Below, piece after piece: positions 11,193 to 21,768 of a DNA stretch of 64,000 nt. The stretch is from Rosa chinensis (Eukaryota > Streptophyta > Magnoliopsida > Rosales > Rosaceae). The translations under genes and the position numbers were made by a program. The notes beneath the pieces are model-generated. The model was not told the DNA's origin. It searched no databases and was given only the letters and a program-made list of their open reading frames with translations. Within the stretch, counting starts at the first letter, position 1; each line of letters opens with the position of its first letter. The stretch is from contig NC_037090.1 in assembly GCF_002994745.2 (NCBI RefSeq), positions 7,127,501 through 7,191,500 of the forward strand. Direction: 5' to 3'.

Positions 11193-11214
11193 TCGTGTCG
11201 ACAGATGCTCGGCA

Positions 11215-11530
11215 GGAGTTCGGCAGCTGCTGCGCAGCTGCTAGGCAGGGGGTAGGCAGGCCTGTCGGCAGCTGCTCGGCAGCAGCTCGGCAGCAGCTCG
11301 GCAGGAGGTATGCAGGGGGTAGGCAGGCCTGTCGGCAGCTGCTCGGCAGCAGCTCGGCAGCAGCTCGGCAGGAGGTGTGCAGGGGGTAGGCAGGCAGCTC
11401 GGCAGCAGCTCGGCAGGAGGTGTGCAGGGGGTAGGCAGGCAGCTCGGCAGCACTTCGGCAGGAGCTCGGCAGATGCTAGGCAGGCCTTCTGCGCAGCTGC
11501 TCGGCAGGACTCGGCAGCAGCTCGGCAGGA
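11215..11530. repeat. GC-rich cggcagcagct tandem repeat in copia leader
   Basis: Irregular array built from ggcagcagctc and ggtgtgcagggggtaggcag blocks; larger units recur near 11270, 11335 and 11395. It is much more GC-rich than its surroundings. Confidence 0.85.
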
Positions 11531-11763
11531 CTTGACAGCGGTCCGGCAGCGGTTCAGTTATTCCGGCAGCCGGTTCGGGAGGTTTCCGGCCGGTTCTGGA
11601 GGTTCTGAAACCGGTTCTGGGCTTCTTGAATCAAGGGCTTTGATATGAGCTAGGGTTTGGAGGTTTTTTGTAAGTTTGAGAAAATGGCTTCGATTGGATT
11701 ATGAACTACCTCTTCTCTTCTCAACTTTGATCCTAATTCTAGAGCAATTTCGTGCTGATAACG

Positions 11764-12089
11764 TGTTTAAGGATAAGTAAATTGACACACAGAGAGAGAG
11801 AGAGAGAGATTCAAGTGTGTCTTTCATTTCATTCAAAGGAGGTATTTATAGGGATACAATTTGAAGTAAATAATGATACAACTTGATGGCATCTTCAATT
11901 GTAGCCTCTCCTTGTGGCTTCTTCATTTGCAGCTTCACATTGTGGTTGTGATGATGATGATTGCCACACTTGTTCCCCATTGGCATAAAGCTTGACTCAC
12001 AAGTCATTATACCTAAAATACCTATCTTATACATGACATAGACATTTTATACTATGAACAATACAACATGTTTCATATATACTACAACA
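11764..12089 (-). repeat. 5' LTR of young copia element
   Basis: 326 bp, identical by eye to the other LTR. Its TATAAATA (11843-11850 on + as tatttata) is the likely element promoter, reading leftward. Confidence 0.97.
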
Positions 12090-12094
12090 GTTGT

Positions 12095-13490
12095 AGACTT
12101 GATAAGAAATTCGAGCATAGCCTGTTGTTGTTGCAACCTCTTCATGTTTCGGCATCTGGTAATATATTGGGACTTCAACACCAAATTGCTCCCGTAGATG
12201 TGTCCTTAACTTCAAAGCATCATCATTACTTGAAATCCCCAAACAAGCCGGTAGTCTGACCATGATCATGCTCGCACACATATCTGGTGGAGACCCAAGA
12301 TTGGTTCCCCAAGCCTTTGCCAACATCTTACCCATCTCAACAACAGCATCATGATTCCTCCTTTTGATTCCCTCAATACCGCCTTCAAACCTATTTGTGA
12401 ACTCCACAACTGAAGGAACCACTAAAGATGGACTATAATCCCTAGTTCCTATCCAACTACTTTCAATAGCCAACCCTTTACCATAGTCATGAGACACCAT
12501 AGGATGATGCAATTCTAAATGTGTGACTGACTTCCTACAATATAAAAATGCAACCGAAGCAGGGCAGAAGAACCACTTGTGCAAATTACTAGTGTAAAAA
12601 TCTGCTCCAATTTCTTGCATGTCAACATCTACACACCCAACACCATGAGCCCCATCTATGAAAACTTGATCAACACCTTCTTCCCTGCAAACTTTAACCA
12701 ATTTCTTAACTGGAAGTACAACAGATGGCATGGATGTAACATGATCAATCATAGCTAATCTAACTCTTCTACCACTAGCCTTTTCCTTCACCAAAGCCAT
12801 CCGAAATTCACTTATAATTTCTTCACTGGAATTCACTGGAAATTGAAATGGAACTTCAATAACATACCCGCCAGCACGCAAAAAATAGGCCTTGATGGAG
12901 TTCTTCACCGCGCCATAAGCACACTGCAGTATGATGACAGCATCCCCTTTCTTGAATTTGCCTTCAAAGAAGGCCCACTGCATCTGCTGCAAGACTATGG
13001 CTACTGCTGTGGTGGCATTATCTACAATGGAAATTTCATCAACATCCTCTGCATTGATAAGTTCTTTAACTGTGTTTCTTGATTTGAGTATCCCCTTGTG
13101 GAGCTCATTGAATAAGAAATGGTCCGGCTGGCGCAGCCATTTGAGTTGCCATTGTTGCAATTCAGAGATAACAAAAGCAGGGGAGCAACCAAAGCTGCCA
13201 TTGTTTATCCGGGCAACACCCGGATCATGGTGAGAAAATTCAGCTTCGATTTCAGAGTCTGTAATGAAGGAAGAAAGTTTTGGCTTGATGGGGAAATTGG
13301 TTTGGGTATCAGTAGGGTTAAGGTTGTGGTAATAATGGTAAGAGGATGCCCTTGAAATTCGAAATGAAAGCTTGGGCTTCAAGATTTGGATATTCTGATG
13401 ACAAAGTCGTAGATGAGCAACATAGTACCGGTAGAACATGATTATCCGGCAAGCCATGACCAGCCTCACTCCAAAACAAAGAACTAACAC
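12095..13490 (-). pseudogene. L-cysteine desulfhydrase-like PLP enzyme, copy 1, truncated by copia insertion
   Basis: Minus-strand frame homologous over its length to the intact paralogue at 52836-54176: EFSHHDPGVARINNGSFGCS, VDNATTAVAIVLQQ, the PLP-pocket IDGAHGVG, and the Schiff-base lysine in TSNLHKWFF. This is the class V aminotransferase fold that releases sulfide and pyruvate from L-cysteine. It is intact up to YQVYN, where the copia LTR begins. The frame then runs 20 residues into the LTR (CCSIYE...) and stops at 12027, replacing the native C-terminus left at 4796-4905. The N-terminus is about 40 residues longer than the paralogue's, beginning MLVLCFG or MACRII (13457), and could be an organelle-targeting segment or relaxed sequence. 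Splicing out the element is conceivable but nothing supports it. Confidence 0.88.
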
Positions 13491-13993
13491 CTTCAGATTA
13501 TTCCCAAAAACAAATTGTGTGTAGATATTTTCTTAATCATATTTCAATTTTCACCATTAATTGTGCTAAAATAATGTCTTCTTCCGAGCATGTCTTTGTT
13601 ACCCGAATTCCGAAATGCATACATAGTAGTTTAGCTAATATAATACAACTTAGACTGTGGCTGACTGTCGATGATTACAACATTTTTTGTGTTTGGGGTC
13701 ACAATCAGCGTGGTGAGAAAGGACAATTTCCTCTTTTCTTCTATTTGTTTTGTCCCAGCTTCTAATCAATAAGTTCAAAAGTCGATAATTTGGTTTTTAG
13801 CTTTCGGCCGAAGAATAATACTGCAGAATAAGTACTAAAAGAACAAACTCATCATTATGAAGGTGTAGGCATAAGATTGTCAATCCAAATCAGATTGTGC
13901 TCGATAGGAGTCGCAGGACTACAGCAGGCAGGGACACTCAGGCAAAAGTCTTATATTTCAATACAAGCTAATTATAAGCATGAAATAAGGGAA
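13491..13993. other. Spacer between desulfhydrase copy 1 and phosphodiesterase copy 1
   Basis: Holds the likely 5' flank of the desulfhydrase and the 3' flank of the phosphodiesterase. No gene seen. Confidence 0.5.
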
Positions 13994-15413
13994 TTACTCA
14001 AATTGGAGGGGGTAATCAGCAATCTTCTCCCATGATTTGAGACTTCTATCTTTGTAGTCAATTTTGTACAATGCAAGTCGAGTTATAAAGAAGCTCAAGC
14101 TGCTGAGGCCTTCATCTAGATAACTGACTTTTTCTTGAGCTTTCTTCCTCTCTTCTTCTGTCAAGTAACCATAAAGGAGGCTCAAATGTGGCCTAACTTC
14201 TGTAGAGGACATACAATAGTTTTGGTCCATCAATAAATCATAATGTGGAATGAAGATAAAGTAGCAAAATTTGCAATCTAATCTTTATTCTCTAAATGCA
14301 CAGAAAACCTGGCCATAGCAAGAATTCACTTCTATGATATCTTATGTTAGTCAGGAGGTCCTTTGATTGATTCCTACTTCCTAGCAGACGAATAAAATCT
14401 TACTAAATCAACAGCATTTATATATGCTTCAATAGATAGAAATTAAGTATTAAGACGTCTGTCATTTCAAAGAGACCAAGATCAACAGCAGAAAGATCCT
14501 GATGTTATTATAGTCCTAAGATCCGTGATGTTGTTCTCAAGGATAATGTAACAAGTTTGAAATGCAGAAAGCTTGAAGATTAGTTTTTGTCAATAGATCA
14601 TCTCACACACACTCTCACAGGGCAAAATTATATATTATATACCAAAACTTACAAAATAGTTTCTTTTCCAAATAGCTTATGGCTAGAGTTATGGTTGAAC
14701 AGATAAATTCATAGACAAACCAGCTCTAAAATGTAAAGAACTTACCATTACAAAAATGGAATCGTCCACCAGAGACTCCAGTTGCAAAATATAACTGAGA
14801 AAAATAAAATTTGATACACGTGAATTACTCTAAACAGTTTAATAAATATGAAGAATAAGTTAATGGCTCAACTAATAGATAGAAGTAAAAGTAAGATGCC
14901 ATAAACCAAAGATTCATAAATTATCCAAAAGAAATTTCACTTTTATAAATTAATCTGCATACATCTATCTGAAACCAAAAGGCCAACGGAGAAGTGGAAA
15001 AATTGTAAAAAATAAAAATAAAACAAAACAGAACAAAACAATAAATGACAACAATACAGTACCTCAGGTGACACCTCGAAAGATGAATGAATGAGGAGGG
15101 AAATACATTGGAAATAGGAACTCCTAGTAACGACTTGATTAACTTTTGCTTTGTACGAAGAAATAACATCAGACTGGAGAGATCTGAACTTGTTGAGCAT
15201 ATCCTCATGCTTCATACGAATGGACCCCACAACGGCAATGTGGGGATCAATCTCCGGCCCGCCGAATTCAGTCCGCAGTCCCTCCATCACTTTCTTAATC
15301 CGGAGAGACGCATCATCTGACGGGATTGCCCACATCGAATACGAGTAAGTTTTCTTGTCAACCATATAATGACTGACTAGTGGAGAAGGGTACTCAAATA
15401 CAGAAAATTCAGC
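13994..15413 (-). CDS. Cyclic phosphodiesterase-like (2H family), copy 1, or 3' half of an F-box fusion
   Basis: Three exons on the minus strand: 15413-15063, 14794-14746 (49 bp) and 14199-13994, all with GT-AG borders and in frame. From the ATG at 15365 the protein is 185 residues, the usual length of plant cyclic phosphodiesterase, and matches that family throughout (TYSYSMWAIPSDD, LRTEFGGPEIDPHIAVVGS, SSYFQC, RPHLSLLYGYLTEEER, LSFFITRLALYKID). The family opens 2',3'-cyclic nucleotides and ADP-ribose 1'',2''-cyclic phosphate using two H-x-T/S motifs. Here the second is intact (HLS) but the first reads HIA, losing its Ser/Thr. The ATG is only 156 bp after the F-box stop, and the first exon has an in-frame acceptor (TTTTACAG|GCT), so it may be the tail of an F-box fusion. 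Confidence 0.82.
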
Positions 15414-15520
15414 CTGTAAAAGAGCATGAAAACAACTAGAATTTGCAACAATTCTACATTTTTGAACCATATTGATACATATTTGATCAAGCATCGGGAT
15501 GGAAAAAAGAACAGTAAGAA

Positions 15521-16879
15521 CTATACATTGGGTGTAGAATTATCTTTGTTCTTGGGTTTGCTGCCTCCCAATACTGAAACTATACTGCTCACATACACAA
15601 TAGCAGAAGAGTCACTCCGCTCGCTTTGAACGGGAAGATTTTTAAGCTTTTTGGTATCGAGATTATAATCTAATATAAGTCCTCTATAATCAGTGTCGTT
15701 AGGATCATTTAAAAGAACCCTGTCGCTCTTCCAAAATATCAACGGTTCCACAGGGAGCTCAAAAGTTATGTGTTTTGTCCAAGCACCACCGTTATGACCA
15801 CCAAATTCATCTATCACCCATATTCCATATGATGAAAATTGAGAAATTTGTATTCCCAAAAGAGCAACGGAGTCCTTCCACACTAAAAGGTTCGGAACAA
15901 AATAATTTTTTGATGGATAATCAAATTCATCCGGTAACATTATATTATGAAATAGCTCATCCCCAGTATCAAACATAACGATAACTTCCCTAATGAATTG
16001 CTCCTCGTCTTCATCAAGCACATCCAATTCCTTGTGTTGCTCAGGTGCCAGCCAAAAGCACATATCCTTGAAGTGCATCTGGAATATTTGGGGCCAAAGA
16101 ATAGTAGTTTCTGTTTCTAACGTATCAGTCTTGATCTTTCTCCAAGCATCAGTACCCAGGGTGTAGACAGCTGCTTTGGGAGGATTATAAATGTTATATC
16201 CATCAGGCGTAGATAATTCTGGAGCAGGAAATCCAATGTTAACAATTTTATATTCGTTAAAGTTCGGATCATATCCAAATCCCAATCCATCTCTGAACCG
16301 AAATATGGCGCTATATGGCCAATCGGAATCTGGAAGGTACGGAGAGGGGGGAAGAAGCTTATATTCATGAATTGCTGGGTTGCAAATAATCACCTCACCA
16401 GAGACTGCTTGAGCTAGACAAATGATCCCGTTACAATGGCCTATAATTATAAGTGCTTCGGCCCAAGTCTTTACACCAGTAGAAAACGGAATATGGAATT
16501 CCTGGATACTAGAAAGAAAGCTATGCTCATCATGCACACCATCAACGTCATTATCTTCATCATTTCGAAAATGAAGAAATGAGAAAAACTCTTGAGTCTC
16601 GTCAGAGTTGGTGTCCTCATGGACTTTACGTTTCATAAGAACACTGGTGGAGAGATTGTTGTGCCTGGAAATGGAGAGGTGCTTAGCTACGAACCTGGGA
16701 GTGGTGATCAGAGCATGCCACCTATTAGAGACGCACTGGAATCGCTTCAGAGATTTGGGCGGCAGAGTTGATAGGATTTGCTCCACCACATCTTCATCAA
16801 TAGTTTTGCCAAACTCCAACGTCATTTCAGATAGATCTTTTCCTTCTCGATCGTCTTCTTGATCTATTACATAACACAA
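15521..16879 (-). CDS. SLF/SFBB-like F-box protein, copy 1
   Basis: A 452-residue frame. The F-box is at the N-terminus (EDVVEQILSTLPPKSLKRF, then CVSNRWHALITTPRFVAKHL) and binds Skp1 in SCF ubiquitin ligases. The rest is an F-box-associated beta-propeller-like domain with the hallmarks of S-locus F-box proteins: GHCNGIICLAQ, CNPAIHEYKLLPPSP, LGFGYDPNFNEYKIV, AAVYTLGTDAWRKIK, WTKHITFELPVEPLIFWKSD, and a YVSSIVSVLGG end close to the YVESIVSV end of rosaceous SFBBs. The start is probably Met at MTLEFGKTIDEDVVEQ rather than the first Met, because a likely acceptor (TGTAATAG|ATCAAG) lies between them. The last sense codon before the stop reads GTA in AAT|GTATAG, a possible donor that would skip the stop and join the phosphodiesterase. 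Paralogue of 21769-23097. Confidence 0.86.
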   Translation of the reverse strand: MCYVIDQEDDREGKDLSEMTLEFGKTIDEDVVEQILSTLPPKSLKRFQCVSNRWHALITTPRFVAKHLSISRHNNLSTSVLMKRKVHEDTNSDETQEFFSFLHFRNDEDNDVDGVHDEHSFLSSIQEFHIPFSTGVKTWAEALIIIGHCNGIICLAQAVSGEVIICNPAIHEYKLLPPSPYLPDSDWPYSAIFRFRDGLGFGYDPNFNEYKIVNIGFPAPELSTPDGYNIYNPPKAAVYTLGTDAWRKIKTDTLETETTILWPQIFQMHFKDMCFWLAPEQHKELDVLDEDEEQFIREVIVMFDTGDELFHNIMLPDEFDYPSKNYFVPNLLVWKDSVALLGIQISQFSSYGIWVIDEFGGHNGGAWTKHITFELPVEPLIFWKSDRVLLNDPNDTDYRGLILDYNLDTKKLKNLPVQSERSDSSAIVYVSSIVSVLGGSKPKNKDNSTPNV

Positions 16880-17568
16880 TCAGAAAACAATATGCAGACT
16901 CAATTCAACCGGATTCTGACCTTATTCTCAACGCTTGAACGCTCAAGTTCAATAATGTCAAATTGAAACTCATCGAAACAAGTGCACAGAAAATAAAATT
17001 GCACAATTACATTAGTCCTTAATAGGAACAAATGGACAAGAGGATGTCGAAAGAGTGATTCGATCAAGGATGCAGCTGCACTTCGAGAGCTGGAGAGATA
17101 ATTTAGGGATTCAGAGAGTTGAGACCCATTGTGTTTCGATTTTATGGCAAAATCCCCTTAAAAACGGTCAACAGTAAGGTGCACCCCTATTTTTTTCTTT
17201 TGAATTTAATATGATAGAAAAAGGAAAGATGTTTTTGGTATGAGACAGTATGTGGTGTACGTTCATTCTGGTCATGGATAAGTAATGAAATTATCTATTT
17301 TCTAAAAAAAAAAAAAATAATAATAATAAAAATCTCACAGTAAGACTCGCTAAAGATTTAAGTAGCTAGACTTCAGAGTCCAATAAAACCCACCCATTGA
17401 TATCATGCATAAAGGTGTATAAATCTTTAATACAAGCAAACAGGCACCTAAGAATCCTTTGGTAGATGCTTCATGACAAAGCAATTGTAGCTAAAGAGGA
17501 TCACAACTAATGCTTGAATGTGCAGCCTAAAGTAGGCAAGTCATATTTCAATGTAAGTCTTTAAAGTT
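16880..17568. other. 5' region of F-box copy 1
   Basis: Contains the presumed leader and promoter of F-box copy 1 and an A-rich run with (taa)n at about 17305-17330. The right end, from about 17515, matches 51888-51946, the 3' flank of the intact desulfhydrase, and ends in the 8-bp target site ttaaagtt (17561-17568). Confidence 0.55.
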
Positions 17569-18864
17569 AGGGTTTTTGTCCATTTACCCCATTTTTAGAG
17601 ATTCGTTTCCTACTTACCCCATTAAGTTTTTTTGATTCCCTCTTATCAAAAACACTCTAAGGAGGTCTTCCCTAATACCCCATTAAGATTTTTTTTTTGT
17701 TTTTTTATTTTTTTTAATACCATTTTACCCTTACCTCTTGTTACTTAGAGAGAGAGAGAAAAAAAATTGGAAGAAAGAGAAACCATAGGAGACTTCGCCG
17801 GAGCCCCGTCACCAGCCGCCGGAATCCGGTCACTGGTCGCCGGATTCCGGCCAACTTTCACTGGAATCCGATCATCGGTCACCAGAATCCAGTCGCCGGA
17901 TTCCGGTCAACGGCCGCCGCCCACCGGAAAGATTTACTGCCTCAATAGACGTCTACTGCCCCTCAATAGACGTCTATTGTCCCAATAGTCTATTGCCCCC
18001 CAATAGATGTCTATTATCCTCTAATAAAACTTTGGGTTGTCATAATATGAACTAATCTCCTAAAATTTAGACAATAAAACTTTGTTTAAAGAAAAAAACG
18101 AAGAGATTATATCAATTTAAAAACGTCTATTGCCCCCAATAGACATTCAAAACATTTTGTTTCTTTCTTTCTGTCCCATTACTTTTAAAAAAAAAAAAGG
18201 CACCCAGAAAATGATCTGGGCACCCACCGGTACTGTGAGAGATCCAGCTGCTCTCCATTCTCTTCTTCCTTCTTCGCCGGTTGTAGACTTGCACTGTGAG
18301 AAACCTAGCTCAACGGTGCTGTTTGATTTCCATATGGGGGAGCTCGAGAGACACACAGGCAGGCACACCAGAATCGAAGTTTAGGTTGCAGCACGAACTC
18401 GCCACTGGTGATGGATAGAGCGACCTCCAAGCTTGCTGCACGAACTGGAACTCCAACCTAGCTGCACAGAGAACGTCTATCATGGTGGCGCTGGGCAACT
18501 ACTCGACGGCAAGTGCCGTAACGATAACAGCGACGACGGCAAGGCTACAGAGGCTCGGGATCGCCGATCAATCGAATGGCAACGAAAACGTCGGAGTGGC
18601 TGGAGCTTCGATTGGAGCTTCTTCGTCGTCTTCGAGCTTGGAGTACATCTCCGGCGCGGCAATTGCAGATAGAGAAACCGAAGGTGGAGATCGGGGAGGG
18701 GAGAGAGAGAGAGGAGAGAGAGGGGCTGCTGGCAGCGTGGAGAGAGAGAGGAGAGAGGACAGAGTGGCATCATGTAGTTTTTTAATTAGGTGAATGGCAA
18801 AGTTGTCATTTCTCTTTAAATTGGGATAACTTTGACTCATTTTTGGGCTTTTGATCAAGCACCC
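17569..18864. mobile_element. Non-autonomous TIR element (MULE- or hAT-like), copy 1
   Basis: 1296 bp flanked by the direct repeat ttaaagtt (17561-17568 and 18865-18872). Ends are imperfect inverted repeats (agggtttttgtcca versus gggtgcttgatca on the other strand). The region around 51940 carries the same flanks with a single ttaaagtt and no insert, so it is an empty site. The interior has poly-T stretches, a GA run, Cys/Gly-poor ccggattccggtc repeats, caatagacgtctattg repeats and a G-rich (gagagagg) stretch. No transposase was seen. The 8-bp duplication fits hAT or MULE. Confidence 0.78.
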
Positions 18865-18872
18865 TTAAAGTT

Positions 18873-19655
18873 ATATAACCATGCAAATGAGTCATTAAAC
18901 ATTTACAACAACAAGGTTGCATGCAGAAGAGGCAGATAACCAAGGACGTTATTCATCAGAAGAACTTCTTCGGTTGCTTCATCAGACTATAGGCATACAG
19001 AAAGTTGCATGTCAAAACAACTCACAAAAAATCAACAAAAAATTCAAATCAAACTGAATAAATCTCATTGGCTAAATTCCAAATCACTTGTCAACTCAAC
19101 AAGCCTCACCCAAGTAAAGCCTATTTCTGCAATAATCGAAATAAGGCTTCCTCCATGCATATCATAACCGCAAGCATATATTGCAACATTGGGCATGTCT
19201 AAGGAAGGAAATTCTCCATACGACAAGCATATATTGTAATATTGGGCATATCTAGGGAAGGAAGTTCTCCATACGAGCATTGTTAATCAATTAGTGTCGT
19301 TTTGATGCTGATAAGAATTACACTATATTGATTTTGTCCTGAAACAGAGGGGTTGGGGATGCCTGCTACCATAGCCACAAGTCTAGACTTATTTACTACT
19401 AAAGCAAGTAATTCGCTATACTACAACTTGCAGAGACGGTAGTACAGAAACTCAGGCTCATCGTCATATTTAACTAGGATTTCAATCTCACTATGTGAGG
19501 ATGGGCAGAACTCAAATCTTCATTTGAAAAACATATATACTACAAAACAAAAAAGATCTTTCATGTGGGAAAGCCACTGCTACTGAAAGAAATTGCAATT
19601 CATAGTATTTCCAACTTTTAGATCAATTAAATGGATGAAAGCCAAGCATACCTCA
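18873..19655. repeat. Duplicated 3' flank of the desulfhydrase gene
   Basis: Collinear with about 51955-52835 (for example gttgcttcatcagactayag, and agaggggttggggatgcctg). It holds an internal short duplication: about 19160-19215 resembles about 19215-19275 (acaagcatatattgyaa followed by ggaaggaaattctccata). No coding capacity. Confidence 0.8.
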
Positions 19656-19889
19656 TCAATTAGAAAGTAGAGCACAAGTAAACCCATCAGAAACAAGTTG
19701 ATTAATTGCGTATCTGAACTTCTAACATACATCAACTTTGTTGTAGACTAGTTTAGAAATTCGACAATACCCAGTTACCGACTCAATCTCCCCATTCTTG
19801 GGTGGTCGGAAATATATAGGGACTTCAACACCAAACATCGACGAAAACCTGATCAACCCCCTCCTCCCTACAAACCTGCTCAGAACTCC
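19656..19889 (-). pseudogene. Desulfhydrase remnant (C-terminal fragment with internal deletion)
   Basis: Matches the 3' end of the intact gene from the stop at 52836 to about 53013, then jumps to sequence equivalent to about 53487-53523 (atcgacgaaaacctgatcaa), so about 475 bp are missing. It also carries point changes and a stop in the old YQVYN region (agactagtttag). It cannot encode an enzyme. Confidence 0.85.
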
Positions 19890-20128
19890 TCAGCATTAAT
19901 AAGACTAGACGATTTTTATTGGACTAATGATCCTCGGGGACGTAATCGATCGGTGTGATAAGAATCCAAAATCTGATTACACATAATCATTAATTGGACT
20001 CAAAAAGTCTTAAGGTCATATTCATTCTAATTGAAGAAGAGTCCCATTTATATTGATCATGCTAGACAATACTGAGACAGAATCTTAGATTACAATAATA
20101 AGCATGAATTAAGATTTAAGAGCTATAA

Positions 20129-21631
20129 CTACTCAAATTGGAGGGGGTATTCAGCAATCTTCTGCCATGATTTGAGACTTATATCTTTGTAGTCAATTTT
20201 GTACAGTGCAAGTCGAGTTACAGAGAAGCTCAAGCTGCTGATGCTCTCATCCAGAATACAAACTTTTTCTTCAGCTTTTTTCCTCTCTTCTTCTGTCAGG
20301 TACCCATAAAGAAGGCTCAAATGTGGCCTAACATCTGTGGACGACAGACATTAATTTTGTTCCATCAGTAAATCAAACGGCTGAACTGCAGAAAAAGTAG
20401 CAACATTTGATATCTAATTTTTTTCTCTAAATGCAAGGCAAACATGGCCAAGAATTGGCTTCTGTGATAATCTTCTATTACACAGGAGTTCCTTTAATTG
20501 ATTCATTCATACTTCAGGGCATATGAATATGATCTTACTAAATTAACAGCATTTGAACTTCAATCTAAAGAAAGTGATAAGTCTGTCGATCATTTTGAAG
20601 AGACCAAGATCAACAGCAGAATGATCCTCATTTTTGTTATACTCCTAAGATTTTAAATTGCTTGACAGCAAACAACCAACATAAGTGCTTGTAGCCGCTG
20701 GTTATAATTGCGTATGCCAAAAATTCCTATACAGAAGTTCTCAAGGATAATGTAACAGACTTGAAAAGTACGTAGAAAGCATGAAGATTATTTTTAATCA
20801 ATAGATTAATTGTCTCACTCTCACAGGACAAAGTTATATGTCTACCCAAACTTACAAAATATTGATTCGAATAGCTTATGGCTAAGTATTTCAAAGTTAC
20901 AGTTTGAACAGATAAAACATCTCAAATTCATAAACAAACCAGCTCTAGCAACAATGAAAAGAACTTACCGTTCCAGAAATTAAATTCTGCAGCACAGACT
21001 CCAGTTGCAAACGATAACTGAGAAAAAGAAAATTTGATACACGTGAATTACTCTAAATAGTTTAATAAATATGAAGAGTAATTTAATACTAGGCTCAACT
21101 AATAGATAAAAGCAAAACTGAGATGCCATAAACGAAAGGTGCATAAATTCTCCAAGAGAAATTTCACTTGCTTGATACTACATTAATCAGCATACATCTA
21201 TCCGAAGCCAACAACCAAAAGAGAAGTGGAAAATTGATATGAATCAAATCAAGACAAAACAAAACAATAAAATGACAACAATACAGTACCTCCTCGGAAG
21301 ATGAATCAATGAGGAGGGAAACACATTGAAAATAGGAACTCCTAGTAACGACCTGATTAACTTTAGCTTTGTATGAAGAAATAACAATAGACTGGAGAGA
21401 TCTAAACTTGTTGAGCATATCCTCATACTTCATACAAATGGACCCCACGACGGCAATGTGAGGATCGATCTCTGGTCCGCCGAATTCGGTCCGCAATCCC
21501 TTCATCACTTTCTTAATCCTAAGAGACACATCATCTGATGGGATTGCCCACACCGAATATGAGTAAGTTTTCTTGTCAACCATATAATGACTGACTGGTG
21601 GAGAAGAGTACTTGAATACAGAAAAATCGGC
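20129..21631 (-). CDS. Cyclic phosphodiesterase-like (2H family), copy 2, or 3' half of an F-box fusion
   Basis: Same three-exon structure as copy 1: 21631-21290, 21017-20969 (49 bp) and 20334-20129, with GT-AG borders in the same phases. From the ATG at 21583 it gives 182 residues. Motifs are TYSYSVWAIPSDD, GGPEIDPHIAVVGS, SSYFQC and RPHLSLLYGYLTEEER. As in copy 1 the first catalytic motif is HIA (no Ser/Thr) and the second is HLS. Three codons are missing at the end of the first exon relative to copy 1 (SSSEE versus SSFEVSPE), but the frame holds. Conserved splice sites and an open frame argue that it is still a gene. An acceptor (TTTTACAG|GCC) opens the first exon in the same phase as the possible F-box donor. 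Confidence 0.8.
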
Positions 21632-21768
21632 CTGTAAAAGAGCATGAACAGCTATAATTTGAAGCAATTCTACCGTTTAATTTGAACCATAAAAGTAAGC
21701 ATAATATCAACATCGATGTTGATACATATTTGATCAAGCATCGGGATGGTGAAAGGAACAATAAGAAC

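Larger units (their letters stand above)
10629..11763 (-). other. Long leader of copia element with hairpins and two minisatellites
   Basis: 1135 bp between the 5' LTR and the gag ATG. It holds three hairpin motifs sharing one loop (10793-10858), a 22-bp minisatellite (about 10990-11192) and a GC-rich cggcagcagct repeat (about 11215-11530). Next to the LTR the sense strand reads CGTTATCAGCACGAAATTG, the only candidate primer-binding site; it is not the usual TGGTATCAGAGC. Short open frames here are repeat translations, not genes. Confidence 0.8.
4906..12089 (-). mobile_element. Full-length Ty1/copia LTR retrotransposon, very young, inserted in a gene
   Basis: LTRs at 4906-5231 and 11764-12089 are both 326 bp, with no difference found on line-by-line reading. 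Ends are TG...CA (tgtttaagg ... ctacaaca), and GTTGT target duplications sit at 4901-4905 and 12090-12094. The element runs on the minus strand: 5' LTR on the right, leader, gag, a 319-bp gap, pol, polypurine tract, 3' LTR. Pol order protease-integrase-RT-RNase H defines Ty1/copia (Pseudoviridae-like). Both gag and pol are open over family-typical lengths, so the copy may be autonomous. It sits inside a desulfhydrase-like gene and removes that protein's last ~35 codons. Confidence 0.97.

Noticed and set aside
10979..11648. Lys/Pro/Glu-rich and Gly/Arg/Gln-rich open frames
   Set aside because: Translations of two minisatellites; open in several frames because of the repeat units, with no homology.
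18480..18793. Several 90-100 residue frames on both strands
   Set aside because: Inside the non-autonomous TIR element, low complexity, no domain.
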